This document shows positions 1-8,780 of a stretch of DNA of 64,000 nucleotides, one piece after another. Numbering within the stretch: position 1 is the stretch's first letter; each line of letters begins with the position of its first letter. The position numbers and the translations under genes were made by a program. The notes under the pieces are model-generated. The model was not told the DNA's origin, did no database searches, and saw nothing but the letters and a program-made list of their open reading frames with translations. The stretch is taken from assembly GCA_964034945.1 (NCBI GenBank), contig OZ035961.1:15515243-15579242 (forward strand), in the 5' to 3' direction. Source of the DNA: Chrysopilus asiliformis. Lineage: Eukaryota > Arthropoda > Insecta > Diptera > Rhagionidae.

Positions 1-1410
1 CTTTCTTCTACGGAGTATAATAAAGTATTGTATTCATGAAAAATTTCGACCTCTTAATTTTGCCTAAAAAACATTTCCCGATCACTCCTGAGTCGATTGG
101 AGTCATATTTAAAAAATGTCTTTCTGTCTGTCAGTCTGTCAGTCTGTCTGTCAGTCTGTCAGTCTGTCAGTCTGTCAGTCTGTCAGTCTGTCAGTCTGTC
201 AGTCTGTCAGTCTGTCAGTCTGTCAGTCTGTCAGTCTGTCAGTCTGTCAGTCTGTCAGTCTGTCAGTCTGTCAGTCTGTCAGTCTGTCAGTCTGTCAGTC
301 TGTCAGTCTGTCAGTCTGTCAGTCTGTCAGTCTGTCAGTCTGTCAGTCTGTCAGTCTGTCAGTCTGTCAGTCTGTCAGTCTGTCAGTCTGTCAGTCTGTC
401 AGTCTGTCAGTCTGTCAGTCTGTCAGTCTGTCAGTCTGTCAGTCTGTCTGTCAGTCTGTCAGTCTGTCAGTCTGTCAGTCTGTCAGTCTGTCAGTCTGTC
501 AGTCTGTCAGTCTGTCAGTCTGTCAGTCTGTCAGTCTGTCAGTCTGTCAGTCTGTCAGTCTGTCAGTCTGTCAGTCTGTCAGTCTGTCAGTCTGTCAGTC
601 TGTCAGTCTGTCAGTCTGTCAGTCTGTCAGTCTGTCAGTCTGTCAGTCTGTCAGTCTGTCAGTCTGTCAGTCTGTCAGTCTGTCAGTCTGTCAGTCTGTC
701 AGTCTGTCAGTCTGTCAGTCTGTCAGTCTGTCAGTCTGTCAGTCTGTCAGTCTGTCAGTCTGTCAGTCTGTCAGTCTGTCTGTCAGTCTGTGTACAAGAT
801 TTCTCAAAAACTAATAGAGCTAGCGCCATGAAATTTTATAGGCATGTTGGGTCCTGAAATGGGACGATCCTATCAACTTTTGGTGGAAATCCGTTAACCG
901 GAAGTATCCAAAATGGCGGTTTTTCAAAAATCGCAATTTCGTTTTTCTCGATTTACTCCCAAACTACGCGTTTTTTAGTGGCCTTAAGTATGACAAAACT
1001 TGGAGAAAATAAAATTTCCCACACTTTTGTCTTTAGCTATAACTCGATATCTCCACCTGTTATCGAGATAAACCGTTATTTCCAAAAAAACAGTTTTTTG
1101 CGATTATCTCGAAAACGAACGGGTTTTTGCTGACTGAATGTATGAAGTGAATTAATGAGAATGGCATTCTGCACAATTTTGTTTCTTACCGACAAATCAG
1201 TTAAAAGAATAATTAAAGATGTTAACATTTTCTACATTTTTGCCATTTACCGTAAATTGATATCTTTTACCGTTCTCAAGTTATCTCAAATTTTGTACGT
1301 TTTTGATATTTTTGAATAAACCAAGAATTTATTGGGAGGTCGTCTTAGGTTGACAACGCGACAGGGCTCTAGCGTAAATTGCGCAGGGTCGTAGATTTTG
1401 TAGAAGAAAG
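1..1410. mobile_element. Possible inverted-repeat-bounded element around the satellite
   Basis: The first 11 bases of the window (CTTTCTTCTAC) recur as an exact inverted copy at 1400-1410. Between them lie the 8-bp satellite and about 600 bases of AT-rich sequence with no ORF. This may be the two ends of a microsatellite-bearing transposable element, but 11 bases is weak support and the left boundary touches the window edge. If the Osiris exon at 1582 has its 5' exon left of the window, this element sits in that intron. Confidence 0.35.
119..790. repeat. 8-bp satellite array (CTGTCAGT)n
   Basis: About 80 near-perfect copies of the 8-base unit CTGTCAGT. The array is interrupted in only three places (near 142, 446 and 778), where CTGT is doubled without CAGT. 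The unit contains no stop triplet in any + frame, so all three + frames stay open and read the same eight-residue Ser/Val/Cys/Gln/Leu cycle; the minus strand is closed by TGA. This is not coding. The array sits inside a larger dispersed element. Its right flank contains 'aatagagctagcgccatgaaat', which resembles the 'gagctagagacttgaaat' stretch beside the microsatellites at 17.1, 20.4, 21.3 and 29.2 kb. Confidence 0.95.
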
Positions 1411-1581
1411 TTTTGTGTTGACCACAACTGATATTTTTATTGAGGTTTGATGATTTCAATGGACATTTTTAACCTTAAAATATTAACTTTATTGCTGCTC
1501 AATTTTTAAAATCGAAAAAGTTTTTCATGTTCTCACTTTCACATTTAACCAATAAAAAAAAATTTTTTTTTCAATTTCCAG

Positions 1582-2177
1582 CTCGCATACTGACACACAA
1601 ATTTATTTTACCATTTTTACTGGGTCTTAAATTCAATTTGGTGGTCCTGGTTCCATTGATATTTGGAGCGGTTATCCTCCTGTGTAAGAAAGCAGCTTTC
1701 CTCGCCAAAATCGCACTCTACATTGCGAGTCTTTTTGGTTTTGGCGGAGCTGCAGTATCACTAGGAGCATTAGCAGGGGGCGGCGGTTTAGGCGGTTTAG
1801 GCGGTGGTTTAGGCGGTGGTTTTGGCGGAGGTTTTGGAGGAGGTTTCGGTGGTCTGGGAGCAGGATATGATTTTCCTCACGGCGCTGGAGGATATGGACA
1901 CATAAAGCCCGTTGGCACAGGACTCGGAAGCTTTGGCGATCAACATCACCACCAAGGAGGGTATCTGAAAAACGCAAACACAGGAAAACCAGTTTTTGAA
2001 GACCCGCGAGAATTTGTGGAGCCCACACCTTCACCAGATCACTTTTACAACTATGAGAAGAATGTCTTATTGCAGGATCGAAAGACGAAGTTATTTGAAA
2101 AAGAATCCGACGATTTAGGTGTTGAGGCTTCTGATCCAGTGGTTGGCTATAGAAGTTTTGCATGGAAAACGATATAA
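1582..2177 (+). CDS. Osiris gene A, 3' terminal exon (DUF1676 family)
   Basis: Last coding exon of an Osiris protein. The exon opens after a long T tract and a CAG acceptor (AG at 1580-1581) in phase 1, the same place and phase as the other Osiris genes here. It encodes the end of the basic linker (R-I-L-T-H-K), a hydrophobic segment of about 35 residues with the family-like pattern LVPLIFGAVILLCKKAAFLAKIA, a Gly/Leu/Phe repeat tract (GGLGG and GGFGG), then an acidic, Tyr-containing tail ending in W-K-T-I. Stop at 2175-2177; AATAAA at 2227-2232. No exon 1 is visible between 800 and 1500, so the 5' part is probably left of the window. The family role, in apical extracellular matrix and cuticle formation, is inferred from homologues. 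The long Gly tract resembles other Osiris C-termini. Confidence 0.8.
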
Positions 2178-2226
2178 GAAAAACCATTTTTTAACCTAAA
2201 TACCTTGTTTTTAGCACTAATTTGTT

Positions 2227-2232
2227 AATAAA
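2227..2232 (+). other. Polyadenylation signal of Osiris gene A
   Basis: AATAAA 50 bases after the stop codon, in AT-rich DNA. Confidence 0.6.
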
Positions 2233-2599
2233 GTTTTAAAGTATTAATTTGCAAATAGTTTATTTATTTTAGGAGTTAAAAATTGTTAAGTTAAAATTTC
2301 AATTTTTCTAGACTCAAACCATTCTATCTTGAAATACCTAAAAGTAGTCTGTTTCAGATTTTTTTTATTAAAAGCTTTCCAGCTTTTTACATTGTAGTCT
2401 ACTTTTAGGAAAAAAAACTCAAATCAAAAATTTAAATTTAAACGAATAATATAGTATTATTCGAAGTTATTTTTTGAGACATCGTGTCTTGCCATTTACT
2501 TCACCCAAACCGTGCCGTTAAGATTTTTTTTCTTCCTAAATTTTGCACTTAATTTTTTGCGCAAAAATGTTTGTCACATTTACTTATATAATTAATTAA

Positions 2600-2890
2600 A
2601 AATACTACATAAAGTCGAATGTCTGTATGTAACTCCTCGTCTCGAAAATCACTCAACCGATTTTGATGCGGTTTTTTGTTAAACGTTGCCAATAAGGTTA
2701 TAGGATATTTGTGGTATCGTTACCTTCACCCGTTAAACCCCCTTCTTCTCCCCTCCACCCTTCCTCTTATTTAAATTACGATTTTTCCCATAAAACTTAT
2801 TTAAATTACGATTTTTCCCATAATTTTTCTATATATCAAAATACGTTATTGATTATTTCCCGAGAAAAGCCGGGACGTAAATTTAGTAAA
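2600..2890. repeat. Dispersed-repeat fragment with a 30-bp tandem duplication
   Basis: It contains 'ctcaaccgattttgatgcgg'. The same phrase class ('accactcaaccgatttctat') occurs at 54.3 kb, showing a shared dispersed family. A unit of about 30 bases (ttatttaaattacgattttt plus cccataa) is directly duplicated at about 2769-2825. The segment ends in 'gccgggacgtaaatttag'. It is probably a fragment of a non-autonomous element of the type that ends beside microsatellites. No coding content. Confidence 0.5.
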
Positions 2891-2985
2891 TGAATATAAA
2901 CGAACTTTATAAGTCTGGCTATTGTGAAAAAGGGGAATGTTTTAATTTTTTTTTTGTGGTCACTGCAAAAAAATCTGGTCCGTAA

Positions 2986-3476
2986 AAGGGCCCATAGACG
3001 GCCAACTTTGTTGCCAACCTGGTCGCCAACATGCAATGTTGGAGTCGATGTTGTACGTCTGTTGCCAAGTTGGCGGTTGGTTTTTCATGTTGTCGACGAG
3101 GTTGTTGTAAAATCAAAAAAAATTGAAAACTTAGCATGTTGGCGTTCATGTTGGGGTGTCTGTAGGCAAGTTTACAACCTGGTTGCCAATCTCAGTTGCA
3201 TTGAGTTGTTCATCTTCGCACAACTCGTTTAAAACCAATACCAATAACAAATCCTTACTCATTTTTCACTAGTCAAAATATACCCTATAGTTGTCCTATA
3301 ACCATATAGTAAACTAAAAACAATAAAAAAATTAGAGAAATCACCTAAAGTCGACGGGATCTTGTTAAAAATGATATTGACAACCTGGTTGCCAACATTC
3401 CGTTTCGTCTGTGGTAAAAACTACCAACCAGGTTGGCGACCAGGTTGGCAACAAAGTTGGCCGTCTATGGGCCCTT
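2986..3476. mobile_element. PIF/Harbinger-type MITE
   Basis: Terminal inverted repeats are about 45 bases and perfect: the left arm starts AAGGGCCCATAGACGG and the right arm ends CCGTCTATGGGCCCTT. A TAA triplet flanks both sides (2983-2985 and 3477-3479), matching the 3-bp TWA target duplication of PIF/Harbinger elements. The 491-base element has no transposase ORF. Internally it repeats the motif TTGCCAACCTGG several times. The intact arms suggest recent insertion between Osiris genes A and B. Confidence 0.85.
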
Positions 3477-3479
3477 TAA

Positions 3480-4330
3480 GAGAAATTTTTAGACATCAGT
3501 ATACTGATTTTGTGAAAAAAGGAAATTTGTCTCTTCGTGGCTTTCATATCTTGTGACAGAATTAACTGCGATTACAAAATAATGTATAAACATTTTTAAA
3601 AAGCCATGCTGAAAATCCAATATCTAAAATCAATTCTTTTATCATTTTATCATGGTTAAATGGATTTTATTTTCACACCGATTGTGAGCAACAAATTGAA
3701 TTGTTCTACAACATTAAGCACATAAATTGCATGCAATGTAAACTTCTCATTATGGCAAAGTATATGTTATCCCCATTTGTAAAAGACCTACAAAAAAAGA
3801 AAGAAATAGAATTGGGTTATTTAAGATTGAATCGATTTGAAAATTTCGTGCTGTTGATTTGTGCAGACAGTGAAAAATTCCTGACATGAACCAATTTTCC
3901 ATGAGCCAGCAGAAGACAGCAAGAAAAATGAAAATCAAGTGGATTTGGCTGTTGCATGGCCTGAATAACATTATCAGCTTGATATGATCTTTTCATCTAA
4001 TATCGTTATGTCTGATATGATTCCATGTCAAACAACTATACTGTGACTATGCGAATCGATTTTCCACATGATGACTTTATGCTGATATCCCGCCTCCACC
4101 GGGATGCCATGGCACTACAAATTTTTAAATACTGATATCATTTCAATGTCATTCCTTAATTGGTTTAAAATGATTTTTTTTTGTGTTTTCAATTCGGTTG
4201 AATTTGGAGAAAAGTTTCTTCATTATTTTGGGAAACAGAACACATAAAATTCAGTAAAAACAATTAGCAAAGAATTTCGGTAAACTGTTAACTATAATTG
4301 TCAAAAAATTGATGTAAGGCAGCAATTAAA
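3480..4330. other. Intergenic DNA, no gene seen
   Basis: AT-rich spacer between the MITE and the promoter of Osiris gene B. Only short unrelated ORFs occur (60-70 codons) and none has a recognisable motif. Confidence 0.6.
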
Positions 4331-4337
4331 AGCGAGG

Positions 4338-4344
4338 TATAAAA
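4338..4344 (+). promoter_or_regulatory. TATA box of Osiris gene B
   Basis: TATAAAA in a locally GC-richer context (gaggTATAAAAGcc), about 120 bases before the start codon. A likely initiation site lies near 4365-4370, in 'tcaaaattagt'. Sharp TATA-type promoters fit the timed expression known for Osiris genes. Confidence 0.65.
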
Positions 4345-4456
4345 GCCATGTAAGCATAAATCAAAATTAGTTTATTGTTTTAAATCGGTAGAAGCAAGAC
4401 ATAAAAATTTATGTGGATTCACCCTTCATATTCTCTGGGATTTAAGGATTAAAATA

Positions 4457-6871
4457 ATGAATTTCAAAGTGATTTTAATATGTTGTGTTTTGATGCTGTA
4501 CTATCATGTGATTTTTGCACTGCCGGCCAATGCTGATGGATTAGATCGCAAGGATTCTTATTATATGTACAAACCATATACACCTGGTGTAGGTGAAACG
4601 GTACGTCATTGTATTATGCAGCCGGAGATCATGCGCTGCTTTAAGAAACAAATGATTCAGAGATTGGATGAGGCTATTAATGACAATGGTACGTGGCAAC
4701 TGAATGACTACATAATGGTGGAGAAAGATCGCGGTTGGACGAACCAAAGAAGTGGTGAAGATTACCTCAATTTGACCGATCTTCTAGTGAATAAAGTGCG
4801 TGATTTAGCTGAATCGAGAACGATTCGGTTGCGAATGTCCCCATTAGTACAAGCCGAAGGTAATTTTGTTTTTATATTAAATTATAATATTTTCTTATAT
4901 TGAACAAAGTTTTATAAGTGGGAGATTAGTTTATTTGAGATTAGACTACCGGTTTTTAAGTTAAAGACGTTGCAAATATATTTAAGCATGAAATTAACGA
5001 AAAAACGTTCAAAAGTCACTTAAATTATATATTTTATTATGTGGAAAATATTTGCTATTCAATCGATACAAGAAGAAAAATGACAAATAAACTCCTCACT
5101 GACAAAAAAGAGTTTACTTGAGCCAAGCCAATTTTTTCACAAGTAATCTATTTATCCCCTGAGAGCAAACTGATAGTTTGGCCCCCAAAGGCAAATTTTC
5201 TTTTTTTTTTAAACCATGAACAGGCGACGGGAAATATTAACAATTCATGATTTTATTAGATGAAAGTCCTTATTAGTGTAAATTTTTTCACTTCAGGGGT
5301 CAAACTTTTCTAAATTTTGTAATTCGAAATCGCGAAATTTTCGAACAAAAATATGGTGTCATTCGAATATGCCAAAATAATATAGTTTATTTATCATTCT
5401 TCTTCTTGAAAGACTTGTGTCAAAACGATAATTCAATCGGTCGATTCGTTTACCAGTTAAATCTTCTGAAAGCTATTAGAACCAAGTTTCAGTTTCACAC
5501 TCTCGAAAAAATCCGGGGACGAATTAACTCCGCCTGAAAACATAGCTAAAAGTTTAACACCGTAGCGCGGAGTTATTTTTACATTTGTATTTTACGGAGC
5601 TAAATATTCAATTTAACACCGTTTTGACCTAAATTTTAAATGAACTCCGAAAAGGAGTCAAAAATTCACTACAACTCCTTTTAGGAGTTATTTAATTGTA
5701 AAGGGCGTTCACGTTTAGAAGAGGCTTGCCAATTGGCTTCAACAGCCTATTGGGAAGGCAAATGGTTTACAATTCGAGAGGTCCCGTGTTCGAGTCCCGG
5801 CAGAGACATGTAAGAAAAGTTTTTAACAATATTAACTTTGGAAACACAAAAAAAAACTCAAAACATCTCAAATGCTTGCAAAAAAAAGAGAATTTGTGAG
5901 GTTTTTTTTTCTTGGTAATAAATTGGTTTAACACCGAAAAATTGTTAAAAATTAACACCCATAAGGAATTGTTGTGAACTCCTAGCCCGGTGCTCGATTT
6001 TCTCCAATAGGTGATGGACTCCCTCAAACTCCCTTTCGGTGCGTAATCGACTCCATTTTTTCGAGAGTGCAGTTTAGATTTTCCAGTTTCGGAAATTATT
6101 TACCCTTTAGTTGCCATCACAATCATTTGTAAAATGTTCTCAATCTGAACTTCGAAAGGCACTTGACCGATAAAGCTGAAATTTTGTTTCATGTCGTCTA
6201 AAGACAGAAGCCCGTGGGGGCAAAATGGTCATAAATCACTTTTTACGAAGATGAAAATGTGACCATCTAAAAATCGGTTCTGCTAACATCGTTTTTTGAT
6301 ATAAAAGCAAGAAATTTATATTTTTTAATATTCAAATATCTTATCTCGATTATTGCGGCGACTGCCTTGCGATCATTTTAGGTCCTTAAATCAGAAAATA
6401 AAATCTTTAATCTTTCACTGTCCTTTTGAACAATTTTTTTCATTTACCAAATAAATGTTTAATGCAGCTCGTAAAAAAGGCAAAGGTGGTGGTGGTGATA
6501 AGGGTGGTGATAAGGGCTACGCGATGATGGGCGGTATTGCAATGATGGGAATGATGGCACAAATGTTTATGGGCAAAGTTATGATGCTGGCTGGAGGAGC
6601 GTTCATTTTGGCCAAAATGGCATTACTCTTCTCGGTTTTGGTGAGTTTTTTTTAAAAAAGATTTACCTTGATTCTTGATATAAAACATGAATTTTCTTAG
6701 AAGAAATCGGGAGGCGGTGGTGGTGGAGGAGATGGAGGAGGCAGCAGTCATGTAGTTTATGCAGACAGTGGTGGTCACAGTAGTGGATGGCAGCGAAGTG
6801 TTCCTAGGCATGTGTCACACGATCATCATTCGTATAGCGACGACCACTATGGCCACGAAGAAAGTACTTAA
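4457..6871 (+). CDS. Osiris gene B (DUF1676 protein, three exons)
   Basis: Exons 4457-4859, 6468-6640 and 6701-6871 join to a 248-residue protein. Residues 1-22 form a hydrophobic signal peptide. The family cysteine pair follows at C52 and C61 (H-C-x8-C-F-K-K). Exon 1 ends at the usual phase-1 site, and exon 2 opens with A-R-K-K-G-K-G plus Gly/Asp/Lys repeats. A Met-rich hydrophobic segment follows (MMGGIAMMGMMAQMFMGKVM, then FILAKMALLFSVL). Unlike its neighbours, it has a second, 60-base, phase-0 intron (GTGAG...TTAG, 6641-6700) directly after this segment. The last exon gives a Gly-rich run and a His/Ser/Tyr-rich tail (HHSYSDDHYGHEEST). AATAAA lies at 7026. Family knowledge places Osiris proteins in secretory or endosomal membranes of cuticle-forming cells. 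Which Osi number this is cannot be decided here. Confidence 0.85.
5498..6069. mobile_element. TIR element with CACTCTCGAAAAAAT ends inside an Osiris intron
   Basis: Inverted ends are CACTCTCGAAAAAAT at 5498 and its reverse complement ending at 6069. The flanks may be an 8-bp target duplication (cagtttca at 5490-5497, cagtttag at 6070-6077; 6 of 8 match). The interior has self-complementary ACTCC/GGAGT blocks and a tRNA-like box B. There is no transposase. A similar terminus (CACTCAG-AAAAAT) bounds the element at 20694-20989. Confidence 0.7.
5715..5815 (+). repeat. tRNA-like (SINE head-like) segment
   Basis: 5788-5798 is GTTCGAGTCCC, a perfect Pol III box B. It is followed by CGGCAGAGACATG, resembling a tRNA T-arm and acceptor end. 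The T-arm stem is degenerate and I could not find a matching acceptor strand or anticodon arm, so this is not a functional tRNA gene. It may be a tRNA-derived SINE remnant carried inside the TIR element. Confidence 0.45.
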
Positions 6872-7025
6872 GCTCTTACATTTTTGGACAGGGTAAAACA
6901 CAATCGAAAATTTTCTTGTTTTTTAAGTAACTTTTTAGTTTTAAGGATATTTTCGAACTTTTTTTTCTTTATTTATTTAAAAATTGTTTAAAACAATTTT
7001 GATTCGTAAAACAGATTTTTTTTCC

Positions 7026-7031
7026 AATAAA
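7026..7031 (+). other. Polyadenylation signal of Osiris gene B
   Basis: AATAAA about 155 bases downstream of the stop at 6869-6871. Confidence 0.6.
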
Positions 7032-7327
7032 AGTCTGTATTTTTTCTAAATACTATCGATCCTATTCTTTATTATTCTAAATTTTAAAAAAATCAAAACA
7101 AAAAACCAAAAAAAAAAAAAATTAATGAAAAAAATCAAAAAATTACAAAGAAAAAGCATTAATTTTCTCAAGTAACTGAAAATATAGCCTCTGATATATT
7201 AAATATTCAAATTTTACCACATAAAACTTTAATCAAATTAAAAGGAACTTTGAAAGCATTCATATTTTTAAAGCAGGCAAAATTTTCCTCAACGTTTGTG
7301 TATTAGAAAAATTTGTCTCAAAAATCT

Positions 7328-7568
7328 GGGCACCAATCATGTATTCCGACGCGTCTCTGTCTTTCGACTTCGACGCAGCTTTTAACTCTTGACGGTATTG
7401 CAATGATGGGAATGAGTTTGAAATTTCGCGGAATCGTCACTATGAATCGAAACGTGATTCTGACTGTCACTCCAGGAAATTTGAAGCTGCTGATATGGCG
7501 AAGTCAAGAGTTAAAAGCTGCGTCGAAGTCGAAAGACAGAGACGCGCCGGAATACATGATTGCTGCCC
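7328..7568. repeat. Fold-back element with 66-bp arms and a piece of Osiris exon in the loop
   Basis: Arms 7328-7393 and 7503-7568 are reverse complements with two mismatches (around 7333 and 7350). They carry the phrase 'gtcaagagttaaaagctgcg' and its complement. The first part of the 109-base loop, together with the last arm base (7393-7415), is identical over 23 bases, in the same orientation, to exon 2 of Osiris gene B at 6532-6554. The arms are GC-richer than the surroundings. No clear target-site duplication. The 87-codon reading frame through it is an accident of the palindrome. Confidence 0.8.
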
Positions 7569-7879
7569 TGTTCTAAAAAAACCTCTAAATAAATTTAAAC
7601 CAATTTGGAAGGCCTAATTACTATATTTTTTCTGAAAAAAACCTCTAGAAAAATTTAAATTTGGAAGGATTAATTATTTTGAAAACACAACTCTATCGCT
7701 CTTAACATTTTATTAAATTATTAACATTTATGTATCTTAAATCTATGTAAATTCTTCATTATAAATAAGCTATAAATAAATAACATCGAATTAATTTTTT
7801 AAAGATTTTTTTATTCATGCATTTAGACTTTCGATTCTACTTGTATAAGAAAACTACAAAAAACAAACCATGGAAAATA

Positions 7880-8680
7880 TTACGATCTTGGTATGTGTGC
7901 TCGATACGCCTTATCCTGCATCATCATTTCATCTTCAGTTAAACTCCTATGATACGAACCGCCTCCACTTTCAGAGCCTTCATAATCACCATGACTTGAG
8001 GAATATGTATGGCTCTGCTGTACTTGGGGATGTTTAACAATTTCGTAAGTGGTTTTTTCATGTCCTTCGGGCGTCACAAGCTTTTTGAGACCAATAATCG
8101 CACTAATGATTAGAGCTATTTTGCCAATAATTAATGCTTTTCCCGCAACAATGGCGATTGAATGATATGCCATTTTTAAAATTCCCGCTTTCAACATCAT
8201 CGCCGCAATAAAAGGGCCCAAATATTTTTTCATCTTTTTTCTTCCTTCCTCTATCAATCGACCAGTTTCTTCTTTTCCAGTGACCAGCAGTCGAGGCACA
8301 TTCACTTGAATCTGATGATTATCCATAAGTTTATTAAATCGTTCGTAGAATATGTTATCTAAACTCTTTGGTGATAAATTCTCTATATCACGATTGCTCA
8401 ATGGTGGCTCATTAAATGATCTCTGACTTTCAATTTCAGCATTTTGTCTCTTAATGACGGACAGTCCTTCCAAAAGTTTTATGTTTTGTACTTTCAGAGC
8501 ACGTCCCATAATTTTTATTCCTTGCACTTTAAGACATCTCAGAATATCGTCACTATCCTCACATTGATTATAAACACGAGTTACTGCCCGAAGTGCATTA
8601 CTATCCGTCACACCATTCAAAATTTCGTTACTATGCACTAAACTCACTAGAAATATTAAACCGATTAAAAATTTCTTCAT
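7880..8680 (-). CDS. Osiris gene C (DUF1676 protein, intronless)
   Basis: A single uninterrupted reading frame encoding 266 residues, on the strand opposite its neighbours. Residues 1-17 are a signal peptide (MKKFLIGLIFLVSLVHS). The Osiris cysteine pair is C40 and C49 within 'VYNQCEDSDDILRCLK'. Next comes a region typical of the family's amphipathic middle (a 'HQIQVNVP' strand), then 'EEGRKKMKKYLGPF', where the other genes here carry a phase-1 intron but this gene has none. The hydrophobic segment ends in 'GKALIIGKIALIISAIIGLK'. The tail has 'TTYEIVKHP', a Ser/His/Tyr/Gly-rich part and the ending 'DKAYRAHIPRS'. A TATAAAA lies on the minus strand at 8769-8775. The signal peptide and own promoter argue against a dead retrocopy. 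The likely role is cuticle-associated trafficking, by family inference. Confidence 0.9.
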   Translation of the reverse strand: MKKFLIGLIFLVSLVHSNEILNGVTDSNALRAVTRVYNQCEDSDDILRCLKVQGIKIMGRALKVQNIKLLEGLSVIKRQNAEIESQRSFNEPPLSNRDIENLSPKSLDNIFYERFNKLMDNHQIQVNVPRLLVTGKEETGRLIEEGRKKMKKYLGPFIAAMMLKAGILKMAYHSIAIVAGKALIIGKIALIISAIIGLKKLVTPEGHEKTTYEIVKHPQVQQSHTYSSSHGDYEGSESGGGSYHRSLTEDEMMMQDKAYRAHIPRS

Positions 8681-8768
8681 CTTCCTGAAGTATTGCTTAA
8701 GGATAATTGATTAAAAACCACAAAAAAAAATGTTACAAGTAGTAGCCAGATATAATCGCAACGATTGA

Positions 8769-8775
8769 TTTTATA
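8769..8775 (-). promoter_or_regulatory. TATA box of Osiris gene C
   Basis: TATAAAA on the minus strand, 89 bases upstream of the ATG. This leaves room for a 5' UTR of about 60 bases. Confidence 0.6.
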
Positions 8776-8780
8776 TGAAT

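Larger units (their letters stand above)
4860..6467 (+). other. Intron 1 of Osiris gene B
   Basis: 1608-base phase-1 intron between E-A-E|G and A-R-K-K, with GT donor at 4860 and a TGCAG acceptor at 6463-6467. Most of its middle is filled by the TIR element at 5498-6069. The rest is AT-rich with no ORF of note. Confidence 0.8.

Noticed and set aside
36..857. Three overlapping plus-strand frames of 232-273 codons (Ser/Val/Cys/Gln repeats)
   Set aside because: They are the three frames of one 8-bp satellite that lacks stops on that strand. The identical periodic peptide in all frames shows no coding constraint.
1672..2187. Minus-strand frame of 171 codons opposite Osiris exon A
   Set aside because: It is the antisense shadow of the Gly-rich exon; no signal peptide, promoter or domain.
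5715..5815. A functional tRNA gene
   Set aside because: Box B is good, but the T-arm stem is mispaired, no anticodon arm or matching acceptor strand was found, and it sits inside a TIR element.
7313..7576. 87-codon frame across the fold-back element
   Set aside because: It spans both inverted arms and the loop. The Osiris-like 'GIAMMGMS' piece comes from the 23-base match to gene B, not from a gene.
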